The notes beneath the pieces were generated by a model, which made no database searches, was not told where the DNA came from, and worked only from the letters and a program-made list of their open reading frames with translations. DNA of 64,000 nucleotides, from NCBI GenBank assembly GCA_944470555.2, contig OX104128.1, positions 59,155,257 through 59,219,256 on the forward strand, written 5' to 3'. This DNA comes from Heterobilharzia americana. Its lineage: Eukaryota > Platyhelminthes > Trematoda > Strigeidida > Schistosomatidae. The position numbers and the translations under genes are program-made. The stretch's first letter is position 1. The number at the start of each line of letters is the position of its first letter. Below are positions 56,801-64,000 of the stretch, piece by piece.

Positions 56801-59800
56801 AATTCATACTATTTATGGCAGCTTCAGAACTGACAGACAAAATCAACGTAGAACCCTACACACAAGTGCATCACCTCAACTTGCTACGCTTCATAGTACT
56901 ATTTTTTTAAAAAGTGGAGAGAAAAGAGTGGTATCAAAGTAGACAAAGTTGGGTGGTATGGGAGAATAAATCATTTGAAGATAAAGGTGAGCACAAATAT
57001 TCAAACTTTAGAAGCTTCAGAACACGAAAGAATGAAGGAAAATAACATGTGAAGTTAACTAACTAAGTAAATAATCAATCTATAGAAATACCAACAAAGC
57101 AACTGATGAATGTCCAACAGCAGTGCAATACAAAGTGAGACACCACTCTTAATGCCTACTACTCTCCATACACTCAACAACCTTGTGCATATTCGTGGAG
57201 TAGTCAATGAACCAGACATACTGTATGAAGGCTAGTGACACTACCTGACTGCCCAAACCACGGTAGGTGGAGCCGTGTTCAAACCCGTGACCCATTGATT
57301 GGAAGTCATCTCCCTAAACCAATGAGCTACAGTTCCATCACTCTTAAAATGGTATCACATTGAAAAGTTTATTAGAATTATATTTTAGAAGGGCATAAGC
57401 ACGATAACTTTGCACGAATCATTCATATGTAGTGAAACTTGAGTTAGATGCAGGGATTTTTAATCAAAAAAGTGCACACAGGTGCATCGGCTTAAGCTGC
57501 CACACTTTACAGTAGTACACAAAGAACAGGTGGATAGGAAAAGTGATATTAAACTATAGAAAGGTGTGAAGATAAACTTTAGCGCAAATAGTCAAGCTTT
57601 GGAAGATGTAAAAGAGTGAATACATCTTCTTCACTGTGACGGATTTTCAGCCATCTCACAAAAAGTCTTCAATCTCTGATTCCTAACATCTCGGGGACCC
57701 CGGTCAGTCAGTCAGTCTACATCTCCCTACCCAGTTCATTCCAGATATCGGGGGCTTCATCGACTGGTGCCATCTTGGTCTCGCTACACTGAACTTTCTC
57801 CCAACCTAATCCAACTTTCTCTAGCATGGCACGTCAAGGTAGGCGGTGGTTCACAACCTCATTAATCGACTTGCCTGTCTTGCCTAGTACCCTTCACCCA
57901 AATTCAACGTTGCTCACACGATGATTCCACCAAATGCGAGCAATGCTACGAAGACATCTGTGACTAAAACCCTGTAATCAGTCCATATCTTCTACGGTGT
58001 GCTTTGTCATATACGAATAACAGAAATCGGTTGGAAGAACAACTAGGAAATATTGGCATAGATACATCTTTAATAAAAATAGGTTTTTTCCAGTTTTTAC
58101 ATCAATCTGCCTCCTACATCTCTTACATTTTAATTATCAGTTTTCGTTTCCTCAGTCGCTGTCTTGTTGCTCTGGTTTTTTGAAGATGTGAAAACTTAAA
58201 GCGTTGCTCTGTTGTTGTAGTTTTGTACTGCTGCAGCTCTTTACTAGGTTTATTTTCCCAGTTAGTTGACAGAGAACAGCATCTAAAATTATGAAGCATT
58301 TACTTTACCTTTGTTTATACAAACCATGCACATCTATCAATCTTAAACCTAGGGGAACAACATTTCTACAACTTCATGATCTCTTTATTTTCTGGATACC
58401 AGACCATCATCCACACTTAATGTGGTCATTTGTGATATTCTAAACTAATATACTTGGAATGAGTCCGAAATTGAACAGACAGACAAATCAATATAGAAAT
58501 TAACACAGAACTTCATCAGTTCAAGTTGCCATACTTTAAAGCAGCATCAGGTGTGTTGAAAAATCAAATAAAAACAGAAAAAAGTGTATAAAACACAAGA
58601 GGATAAAAAAATGAAGGTCAGTAGAAGTGTTTAGAACTTCGAAGATGACAGAGAGTATACACCTCTGTTGTTGTGATCACTGAGTCTTCACTATCTCAGT
58701 CGAGAAGTCCAACACCTCTCTACACGGCTCAGACCAACATTTAGACTGACTGATGTCAACTCGGTCTAATCATCTTTATCTTCCTACCAACCTAATTCTA
58801 ATTCGGTAAATACCGTGCATTTAGGTAGGTGGTCTCGGCACGTGAAAAATATGCCTAAGCCATCTCAGTAGATGAAGGTTAACAATTCAATTGTCTGACT
58901 TACTTTCATCAAGTAGTACTATATACTTAACTGAGCATATTGCTTATACGGCGATTTTACCCCCACGTGATCACTGCTACGAAGATACCTGTGATTTACT
59001 TGTAACAACTAAGTTGGAGTCATAAAAAAGGAAATAAAGGATTGCAAAGCAGCATACTTGCTCTTTGATAAGTAGTCACATGTCTTGTGAGTGTCAAAAG
59101 TTAGCATGAGTTGATGAAAGTCAAACATACGCTTCGTATCCCTGCTGAGGTTTATCGCGAACCACCCCATAATTCCTGATGCAACTTCACAAGTAAATGT
59201 AGTGATGAACGTAATACACCAAATCATTTCGCATGTCCAAACTAAGTCAGTGAAAACTAGTTCTGTAGAATTTGACAAGTGTGAAAAATACCCAGATTTT
59301 CGCTCAATGTATTCAGAAGAACCTGTACTTTTCAGCATTTTCGTCCACTCGAAAAATATCACCTACACGCTCTAAGCCAGATGGATGCTACCAACAGCAT
59401 GGATCAAGCCCCAAAAAGTTGTAGGTATGTAGTTATATCCATCAGCATATCTACGACAAATTTAAACGAGTGATAACGGCGAATATCCTTGACAGACACT
59501 TTCAATCGTCATCACCTCGTGACAACTCTCTATGTGCCCTTACAAGACTGCTTGGGTTTCAGTATAGAACACTGACTTGCAATAAATATCTGCTAAGTAT
59601 CCTCTTCATAGCTAGACGCTGACATGGTACCTCTCGATCGACGACAGCATAAGCTACATTCATACCAGGAAATAAAACAAGTCTGGCGTTAGCAAGCATA
59701 CCCGTGTTCTGAAACCTGTCAAAGGCTGAAGATATGATTAATACGAAGTCACCTAAGTCTAAAACCTGTTTAGTTTTCTATAGCTTGACTTTCTTCAGAT

Positions 59801-62800
59801 TCATTCAGGTGTCGAATTACCAGGAACTATAGGATCCTTGGCACAATGTCAGAATGACCCCTTTGTGTCACCAGAAAACTCCCCTTTCGTATAAACTAGG
59901 ATCATAAACTATATCGGCCGGCTTAGTTCTTATGCATCAGCTACTGTTTCTATCATCCTGATCAATAATCTCCCACCTCCATCAAAGAATTCTGGCGGAA
60001 AACCCTTACGTCTTTCTCCTTAGCATCGCTCCAAGGTTAAAACAGACTTTCCAACTTTGACGAGTCGGAAGATTGGTATTTACATCTCACTGCGGTTGGG
60101 ATATGATTTCGGGGAACTGGGATGTGGTAGTTGTGGGGCAGTTAAAATGTTCTTCAAAGTTGTGCCCCAATACCCTAGTGGATAGGTGCCTGCGGCCTAG
60201 TGTATAACACTTTAGGTTTTGGCAGCCAGACAGTATGACTAGCCTTCATACAATAGGTCTGGCTCATTGTTTACTCCACGAATGTGCACAGGGTTGCTGA
60301 GTGCATTTCGACTTTCGATTCTTCGAAGTGTTTCACCTGAAGCTTAAGTCGACTGTCTTGAGGCTATCAGTAACCCGTCTTTTCGATAACAGTCATACTG
60401 AATATGGTCTTCGGTGTGACAATATTGTTAAGAAGACTGAATTCAGTTGAATATTGCCTACGGTAGATGCCTTCTACACCGCTTTTATTTTCGTTATCCA
60501 CAACTGCTCGCATTCGTAACACTAACTCTTATTTAGTTTGTGTTTAAGTTGTTTTCGCTTTTCAACGTGATCACAGTCAATCAAAATGTGTCTTTCATTA
60601 GCAATCACTTTACATGAGATCGCAGAGGTACATGGACTTCGACGAAGCTTTAGTTTCAAGTAACTGGCGGCTGTTTTTACAACCGACTGAATATTAATAA
60701 TGCCAAGCTTCATTTGGATAAGAACTGCTGCCATTTTCGAATTCCGCGCGTGGCTACCTCATCCCTAAACACAGACTTAATTTCCTCATTTTCAAGTCGA
60801 ATCTGTAGAATGGCTTCCTTGCATTCTGTTTCTTGTGCCCACTCAGGGACAAGCATACACTTTCGATTTATTATATAGTTGAAGTTCAAACAGGTACTCC
60901 AGAAAACGTGAATATCTTCCACTGATCGACGACTGTGAATATCAATATTATCTCTGTGTTCGCCCTAGGTTTGATGTCTTTAGCTCATTGGTTTAGGAAG
61001 ATGACTTCCAACCAATGGGTCACGGGTTTGAACCTGGCCCAACCTACTGGGGTTTTTGTGGGGCCAGGTAGTATCATTAGCCCTCACACACTAGGTGTGG
61101 CTCATTGCCGACTGCACGAACGTACATAAGGTAAGTGAGAGCATTTTAAATTTAGTAATCCTGGTAACCCAAATCGAGATAATACCATTTCCGGAATAAA
61201 TGCATGGCTATCTAATTGCTAAATACATATCTGGTTTTGTCATTTTCTAGACGTCTATAGCCATTTCATACTTGTGATCGCTTGGTGTTAGACCAGTGAG
61301 ATATAGTGTCAACTTGCAAAATGGGTACTTTATGGTTTCAAGTTGTTATTCATCGAAGACTGACATCAGTTGGAGGAACAAAGGAAACCTGGGAGCACTG
61401 GACAGCTGTTTCGTCCTAGTATGGGACTCCTCAGCAGTTTGTTTTCTTAATCCAAAAAGTTATATGACTAAGAAAGAACTAAAAATTACGAAATACTGTA
61501 ACTATCGTCTTTCCTTGCGTCAGCACAGTTTTTAAGGTCTAGTAGATGCTATATGGGTTAAAATCAGTTTACAGTAAATTGGATGGGTACTGTAGCGCTC
61601 CATGTCACTTTCCAGCACAATCCCAAAGCAGGTTAAACAAATCGAATACTTGTATTTATTGTTACAAAAATGAATTGTAAGGGTTGGCAAGGGGTATTCA
61701 CAATGTTTTGTCATTGAATATTATTGGCGTAGTGATCTAATCTGTTTGTTTGGTATAGCCTGTTACATAGCTATGTAATAAACTAGATCACAATAAAACT
61801 AAAATACTATCAATAAAGGCACCTTTGGATTTCGAAAACATTTTCTCACCATGAGACCAACCCTTCTATTCTACCTTTATCTATGTTAAATCACAGAGTT
61901 TACCACAAGACTGCTCGGTACACGTCTTTTACAAAATTTGAGCTCCAGACTTTCAGTACATTAACGTCTTTCTATAAAGCAAGAATACATTCGAAATCGA
62001 AAACGATAATGAAGAGGCTGTAAAACTGCTTGAGCAAACACTGAATTCCGAAGATGATTGATAAAAGCTGTTCCAAGAAAAATTTATAAACATACTTGAC
62101 TGAAGACTAAATTTGTACTCACTACAAAAAACAGGACAAGATGAGCATTCCAGTAGGGTTTTTCTTAATTAGAGTATTGTAAAGAAATACTATAACTATA
62201 TGTGATAAGTGATTTAAATGGAGGTAAAAACTTCATAGAAAATAATCCCGAAAAATGGTGAAAATTTCAAAATGATTCCATAGTCTCTGAATGTTGATCT
62301 GGTATGTAAAGGAACGCAGACTTCCCAGTTGCGGTTTGGATAACAACCGAAACCGGTGGTTGCAGACTATGTGATACCGCTTAGGACCGATCAAAATGGC
62401 GCAGATGTACTCCCACATCGTCTTAATTTTGAACGTCATACCGAATTTCGTCTCATTCTTCTCGGTTTTCTTATCACAAATGTTTGTCGCTAACTCTCTT
62501 GTCTACCTCTTTATTCTTCATTTTGGCGTGCTGATATGACGTGTGGACTGTTACGCAAAAATGACATCCCATGTTGATATTGCGTGACTTAATAATTTCA
62601 GTAACGCCTACTGTTTGCCAAGTAATAGTCCCAACACAGTCCAACATTTGTAAATAGAGGAATCAGACTCCTAATTCATCAAGCGAAACCTTATCGTTTT
62701 GAAAATCCGTTACATACACAATATGTTCACGCAATAAAGAAAGGAAAGTGAATAACTGTACACTTACTTGAGTGATATCATATTGTCTGAGGTATTCGGC

Positions 62801-62905
62801 ACAGCTTATTTGTTGATTCTCATCTTCTACAGCATAAGTAGATGACTTCTGCGACTCAAATTGCATTATTTCCGTTTCATCAGCATTTTCGTCATAATGA
62901 TGCAT
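40889..62905 (-). CDS. PAQR-family (adiponectin receptor-like) seven-pass membrane protein, complete five-exon gene
   Basis: Joined exons 62768-62905, 54570-54786, 51258-51438, 43825-44206 and 40889-41071 (minus strand) give 1101 nt, 366 residues plus stop, close to the 375-386 residues of vertebrate AdipoR1/2. All introns are GT-AG and the phases agree (0, 1, 2, 0). An in-frame TAG lies just upstream of the ATG. Diagnostic PAQR motifs appear in order: HTETGNIWTHLLG (about 107-119), LFHTLSCHS (162-170), LDYAGI (180-185), PERIFPGRFDIW (ends at 306) and FQSHQIFH (307-314). Ser160, His164, Asp181, His310 and His314 match the zinc-site residues known from AdipoR structures. Family members are integral membrane proteins linked to ceramidase-type and lipid or metabolic signalling; the ligand here is unknown. 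Introns are 7981, 3131, 7051 and 2753 bp and filled with retroelements. The family call is very strong; which AdipoR subtype is not decidable. Confidence 0.93.
41270..42156 (+). mobile_element. RTE-A 3' fragment in PAQR intron 4
   Basis: It starts in the thumb (AKTNKLTEE, QVIVEKTQVM), continues through a broken 3' domain and ends GGGACAAATAATAATAATC. From 41688 it is almost identical to 50579-51020, including an unusual CCAA-repeat expansion. It is antisense to the host gene. Confidence 0.85.
42180..42250 (-). repeat. tRNA-like SINE remnant (family C)
   Basis: GGGTTCGAACCC-type B box on the minus-strand reading, with CCAATCAATAGGTCATGG. Directly follows the RTE-A tail. Confidence 0.6.
42690..43262 (+). 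mobile_element. RTE-B 3' fragment in PAQR intron 4
   Basis: LGSRIRNDGSVSD, a frameshifted ARIQRTCIAFTNL-like segment, ETCSLKVEDITRL, LRCRVLGRRGKSVDDIVNLY and PHRTMIAEVG. Collinear with 22370-22960 of the near-complete element. Confidence 0.82.
43320..43738 (+). mobile_element. Ty3/gypsy-type integrase fragment in PAQR intron 4
   Basis: The reading has a zinc-finger end (VQSCTTCSRIKNS) then VIGVDIVGP, LGMVDYFTKWCEAM and TNTVAKAIFDCWIAKWG, in the order of a retroviral-type integrase (first catalytic Asp in VD, second in VDYF). The fragment stops at the point where the usual QFES-type third motif would begin (ending EQLDSHQP). Two stops upstream mark it as dead. No LTR is seen. Confidence 0.8.
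43825..44206 (-). CDS. PAQR gene exon 4 (TM3-TM6)
   Basis: The longest exon runs from the split Arg179 through Trp306. It contains LDYAGIAFLNIGSFIPYLYY with zinc ligand Asp181, then RPLRAGVFMGLGLSGVIP, GWLVLMAILYLSGATIYAV and PERIFPGRFDIW, all strongly AdipoR-like. The donor TGG|GTCAGT is less perfect than the others but gives the expected junction to FQSHQIFH. Confidence 0.95.
44277..44520 (+). repeat. Smalpha-like SINE (family A) in PAQR intron 3
   Basis: Unit start GAGGTTGAGCGATTCGACCT, tRNA-like head (GCGTATAACGCTTTAGCC region) and a hammerhead relic at 44440-44495 whose core reads CCAAAGAG. Probably inactive; antisense to the host gene. Confidence 0.75.
44628..44880 (-). repeat. Family B hammerhead repeat, decayed, sense to PAQR
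   Basis: Terminus AGTTGTATTCATCAAGG, then a minus-strand hammerhead relic (core CUGUGGAG) at 44677-44730, then a decayed tRNA-like part. Confidence 0.6.
44905..44990 (-). repeat. tRNA-like SINE remnant (family C)
   Basis: GGTAGGCGGAGTGGGCTTCG and a decayed A-box half on the minus strand. Confidence 0.55.
45240..46790 (+). mobile_element. RTE-B fragment in PAQR intron 3, internally deleted
   Basis: SDPEYNIKIGLLTPTEVKKA, RGIGPDELVPEVF, then TAYGRLSGELYRSS, ICQGYPLLSLLFNFITDVL, jumping at about 46050-46075 directly to ARIQN of the 3' domain. The jump removes motif C. It ends with the family tail near 46785. Confidence 0.82.
46791..47869. other. No gene seen (PAQR intron 3)
   Basis: AT-rich, no open frame or repeat recognised. 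Confidence 0.5.
47870..48050 (+). mobile_element. RTE-C 3' tail fragment
   Basis: GCGACGCTTCTTTATCTTCG to CTACGTTGATCTGTCTAAAC, matching the 3' tail shared with 32160-32310 and 39370-39530. Confidence 0.6.
48060..48215 (+). repeat. Smalpha-like SINE (family A), 5'-truncated, PAQR intron 3
   Basis: The second half of the tRNA-like head (B-box-like GGGTTCAACACC), an intact hammerhead and tail TCCTCTGCTAGTC. Confidence 0.75.
48141..48194 (+). ncRNA. Hammerhead ribozyme (family A), core intact
   Basis: Stem II is a perfect 5 bp (GUCCC/GGGAC) with loop GAAU. CUGAAGAG and GAAAC are intact and the triplet is AUC. Stem I AUCCGG/CUAGAU has one mismatch and one G-U pair. Confidence 0.75.
48351..51067 (+). 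mobile_element. RTE-A retrotransposon, internally deleted, PAQR intron 3
   Basis: The 5' leader (CGGTCCTAAGCCCGGATAAA) matches the start of 1764-4557. Then comes the endonuclease (48683-49324), a linker, RT entry (VAGPDGS, SKILSHIILGRLKN, QAGWPHEEQIV) and a truncated motif A (FGKAFVSVDRKVI in a shifted frame). At 50577-50580 it jumps to the 3' domain. The catalytic palm is missing. It ends about 190 bp from PAQR exon 3 and is antisense to the gene. Confidence 0.87.
48683..49324 (+). pseudogene. RTE-A endonuclease fragment
   Basis: 213 codons: MRRYGIEVLGICRW, FGVAIMMSPSRALKAL, RYAPTNNADHEKKEEFY, ILMRDMNAKLGADN, AFNDLVIGG, then a frame break. It carries the same GD to RD change and the same break position as 3671-4105, so both copies descend from one already defective parent. 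Confidence 0.82.
51068..51257. other. Intron 3 sequence between RTE-A and PAQR exon 3
   Basis: The only intron 3 sequence 5' of the insertion on the gene strand. It contains the splice donor of exon 3 and no other signal. Confidence 0.5.
51258..51438 (-). CDS. PAQR gene exon 3 (TM1-TM2)
   Basis: This exon carries two hydrophobic helices: CGSFFIIAIFSLI, then QEKLVFSAFFFGAVVCLGF, followed by SCLFHTLSCHS. It contains the first zinc ligand His164 and the neighbouring Ser160. Phase 1 in and phase 2 out join exactly to exons 2 and 4. The acceptor TTTCAG and donor CAG|GTAATT are good. The exon starts only about 190 bp from the 3' end of an antisense RTE-A copy. Confidence 0.92.
51439..52429. other. 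No gene seen (PAQR intron 2)
   Basis: AT-rich and featureless. Confidence 0.5.
52430..53395 (-). mobile_element. RTE-B linker and RT N-terminal fragment in PAQR intron 2
   Basis: The minus strand from 53389 reads SDHMLIRTHVFLPLTGRRK, KYAFTEKLAEHLSERDSNGH, SSELIDARRLIPVGY, LEHWWVTKARKMEKASTL, SWAEHSEAKSNW and LDVGLPTLLEV, a 241-codon open stretch. It is collinear with 20780-21500 of the near-complete element. Beyond 52664 it continues out of frame into the VPVYKKGE-like region. Sense to the host gene. Confidence 0.85.
53789..53850. repeat. AAT microsatellite
   Basis: (AAT)n with one interruption (AAC). Confidence 0.95.
53850..53968. repeat. Small element with 11-bp inverted ends
   Basis: TAGTGGTGACA at the left end and its exact reverse complement at the right end, 119 bp apart. 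Internal TATAAATAAACAGG. It could be a short LTR-like or MITE-like piece. Confidence 0.4.
54195..54300 (+). repeat. SINE remnant (family C)
   Basis: GTGAGTTCGAATCCCCCTCC then the family body (CCAGGTAGTATATTAACC, TGGCTGGCTAACTGTCTACT). Confidence 0.65.
54570..54786 (-). CDS. PAQR gene exon 2
   Basis: This exon encodes residues 47-118 plus one base of codon 119. It holds the conserved pre-membrane region: EEFVRHVW, LPAWLRDNDFILHYHRP, SIFRIHTETGNIWTHLL. The acceptor is a T-rich tract ending TTTAG and the donor reads GG|GTAAGTT. It closely matches the AdipoR segment leading into transmembrane helix 1. Confidence 0.93.
54970..55910 (-). mobile_element. RTE-B 3' fragment in PAQR intron 1
   Basis: Minus strand: ENTQSSEHIESRFENVWDEF (thumb), VKSTILQFSVPPYSCKIWPL, KMRKLHVFDHRRLRSIGV, TFxxRCRVVERREKLFDNLM-like and the tail with CAACATAGGATCCGGG-type ends. 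5'-truncated. Confidence 0.8.
55911..56574. other. No gene seen (PAQR intron 1)
   Basis: AT-rich. The part next to 55910 may be an older RTE piece (ATCTGGGTATTTTAGATC), otherwise featureless. Confidence 0.4.
56575..56720 (+). repeat. SINE (family C)
   Basis: tRNA-like head TATAGCTCACTGATTAAGGC and GTGGGTTCAAACTTTACC, then the body GGCTTGTTGTTCACTACC. Similar to 60972-61130. Confidence 0.65.
56815..57030 (-). mobile_element. RTE-C 3' tail fragment
   Basis: CAAAATCAACGTAGAACCCT to GAAGATAAAGGTGAGCAC, the reverse of the tail seen at 39370-39530. Confidence 0.65.
57225..57335 (-). repeat. SINE (family C)
   Basis: Minus-strand AGCTCATTGGTTTAGGGAGA and GGGTTTGAACACGG with family spacing. Confidence 0.7.
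57480..57990 (-). mobile_element. RTE-C 3' fragment
   Basis: The minus strand reads SNVEFGxRVLGKTGKSINEV, HHRLPRRAMLEKVGLGxKFS, then the tail. Frameshifted but in correct order. Confidence 0.72.
57991..58439. other. No gene seen (PAQR intron 1)
   Basis: AT-rich and featureless. Confidence 0.45.
58440..60945 (-). mobile_element. RTE-C retrotransposon, endonuclease end to 3' tail, heavily mutated
   Basis: Minus strand from 60922: EDIHVFWSTCLNFNYIINRK (end of endonuclease), ENEEIKSVFRDEVATRGI, KTAASYLKLKLRRSP, KRKQLKHKLNKS, then across a SINE piece to the AEHFKE/LPHYHIPVPRN-like linker and RT remains (about 60110-59600), LKSTGSSEYIERKSG (thumb, 59340) and the 3' domain and tail (58990-58440). 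A stretch at 59020-59265 does not match the family and may be inserted. Confidence 0.75.
60178..60300 (+). repeat. SINE piece (family C) inside RTE-C
   Basis: GACTAGCCTTCATACAATAG and GGCTCATTGTTTACTCCACG match the SINE body at 61066-61120. Confidence 0.6.
60972..61130 (+). repeat. SINE (family C), best copy
   Basis: A box TAGCTCATTGGTTTAGG, B box GGTTTGAACC, then a body with GCCAGGTAGTATCATTAGCC and GGCTCATTGCCGACTGCACG. Pol III type head without a hammerhead. Confidence 0.75.
61331..61438 (-). repeat. Family B hammerhead repeat, truncated, sense within PAQR intron 1
   Basis: Terminus TTTCAAGTTGTTATTCATCG through the hammerhead, then an abrupt junction at 61438 next to CAGCAGT, just at stem I. 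The tRNA-like head is missing. Almost identical to 16079-16178. Confidence 0.8.
61391..61438 (-). ncRNA. Hammerhead ribozyme (family B), perfect core, sense in a PAQR intron
   Basis: CUGAGGAG, stem II GUCC/GGAC, GAAAC, stem III ACA/UGU and GUC are all intact. Because the 5' flank is truncated, stem I has only four pairs (ACUG/CAGU). It would be transcribed in the PAQR pre-mRNA. Confidence 0.7.
61439..62259. other. No gene seen (PAQR intron 1)
   Basis: AT-rich, nothing recognised. Confidence 0.5.
62260..62585 (+). mobile_element. RTE-B 3' tail fragment
   Basis: CGATCAAAATGGCGCAGATG, then the tail CATACCGAATTTCGTCTCAT, GTGCTGATATGACGTGTGG and CATCCCATGTTGATATTG, matching 22970-23190. Confidence 0.75.
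62768..62905 (-). CDS. PAQR gene exon 1 (start codon exon)
   Basis: This exon encodes residues 1-46, an acidic, Asp/Glu/Gln-rich cytosolic N-terminus ending in QYDITQ. The donor reads CAA|GTAAGT with phase 0, matching the phase-0 acceptor of exon 2. The ATG at 62905 is chosen because the codon three triplets upstream is a stop in the same frame. A separate non-coding 5' exon cannot be excluded. The N-terminus is the least conserved part of the family, so this exon rests on splice phase and position rather than homology. Confidence 0.78.
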
Positions 62906-64000
62906 ACTGGACTATTATGCAAGTAACTATTTTATGATCCGTTTGTGACTGGAAAAATTTCCTTAAGTTGATCAACGCGGAAACTGCGCACGTACGACCG
63001 ATAGAAGTCCTTCACCAAAAGAACATAAAGACCTAAAAAGTTTGAGAGAATAATAATGATGGTTGTAAGACGTTTCGGTTCACCTTTAGAAATTAGAATA
63101 GCTGGTCAAGTGACCTATATCAATCCTCATAACCAGTTATGATACTGGCACTGGACAGCTAAGAAAAAGCGATAAATAGACTTATAAGTATAAGCGACAT
63201 ATTCAATGAACTGATTGCACACCTCAACCTAAAAGAGATGACAAATTATTGTAGGGAGAAAGTGATAAAGATAATGAACAATCTCAGCCCGAAATCTAAG
63301 TTCGACGATGTAATGTAGGCCAGTTAAATTATTCACACTCACTACTAGGTCTTGCAGAGTGGTTTTAGGTCTTGGGTAGAATCCTAAGTGGGAGACAGAC
63401 CAACTCGCTCGTAGTAGCTCCGATAAAGGTGGGTGGAAGGCTGGCTTAACCTGTCGGGAATGTGGTTTATTTTACGGCAGTGATGGTGACTGTATCTGAA
63501 TGTCATGTTAACATACAATCGATTAGACTGTTGAAAAAAGACAAGAGGATTTGGATGAGAACAAAAAAAGGCAAAAGTTAGTCAGAAAGATCAGGTGAAC
63601 CGCAAACTACTTGACTAAATTCAGATAAAAGACAAAACAAATGGTAGGAATAAAGTAAATGAATAGGATGAAAGCAGAAAGAATGAAATAAAGAGAAACG
63701 ATGAGGAAAAATAAAAGTAGTTAGTTTATCCTCACGGATAAAAATGGAGTACGACGCCTAGGCCGGCAATAAAGCAATTATTTCGACTTGAAAAGACTGA
63801 CCTGTTGCTTACTGATACGTGTTAAGGGATTCCACGTGATTTGCTGACAGCAATCAGCGTAACAAATGACTACCCAACGCTACCAGGTCCTGCACCGGTT
63901 ACTGTCAGGCTTACCGCCTGTCCAATATCCAATATTGATCCAATATCCAATATTGATAGTGCGAGCGTAGAAAACTAGTAGTTTTTGATCTCTCGCGTCT
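62906..64000. other. Upstream flank of the PAQR gene; no gene seen
   Basis: No convincing TATA, initiator or further exon was recognised. GTGGGAGACAGACC near 63400 looks repeat-derived but has no partner in the window. Confidence 0.4.
63922..63957 (+). repeat. Tandem duplication of an 18-bp unit
   Basis: CCAATATCCAATATTGAT occurs twice in a row. Confidence 0.9.

Noticed and set aside
1..64000. CRISPR arrays, bacterial operons or phage genes
   Set aside because: No regularly spaced direct repeats, no dense coding, clear eukaryotic introns and retroelements.

Overview
The window looks like nuclear DNA of a blood fluke (Schistosoma). It is AT-rich, gene-poor and crowded with degenerate retroelements. 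It carries many tRNA-headed short repeats with hammerhead ribozymes of the Smalpha type, which are characteristic of schistosomes. The genus is inferred from remembered family features; no search was run.

Only two host genes can be supported, both of the PAQR/adiponectin-receptor family. One is a complete five-exon gene on the minus strand (62905 down to 40889). Its splice sites join in phase into a 366-residue seven-membrane-pass protein with all expected zinc ligands. The other is a plus-strand terminal exon (16549-16734) of a diverged paralogue whose other exons must lie upstream of the window. The two genes converge, with about 24 kb of repeats between their 3' ends.

The rest is mobile DNA. 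Four RTE-like non-LTR groups are called RTE-A to RTE-D here. RTE-A copies lie at 1764-4557, 8905-9513, 19559-23790 (split), 41270-42156 and 48351-51067. RTE-B includes a near-complete copy at 19684-23199 with a 12-bp target duplication, nested in an RTE-A copy. RTE-C and RTE-D are mostly 3' fragments. There are also three Penelope-like fragments, one CR1-like reverse transcriptase fragment, one gypsy integrase fragment and several tRNA-like SINE remnants. Two short-repeat families carry hammerheads: an Smalpha-like family (A) and a second family (B). Family B has inverted termini, a tRNA-like pol III promoter and one or two hammerheads, sometimes facing each other.

Region by region: 1-16.5 kb holds hammerhead repeats, RTE-A/B/C and Penelope fragments and would be intronic for the plus-strand PAQR gene. 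16.5-40.9 kb is intergenic repeat space. 40.9-62.9 kb is the minus-strand PAQR gene, with introns of 2.8, 7.1, 3.1 and 8.0 kb full of RTE fragments and hammerhead repeats. 62.9-64 kb is its upstream flank, with no promoter recognised.
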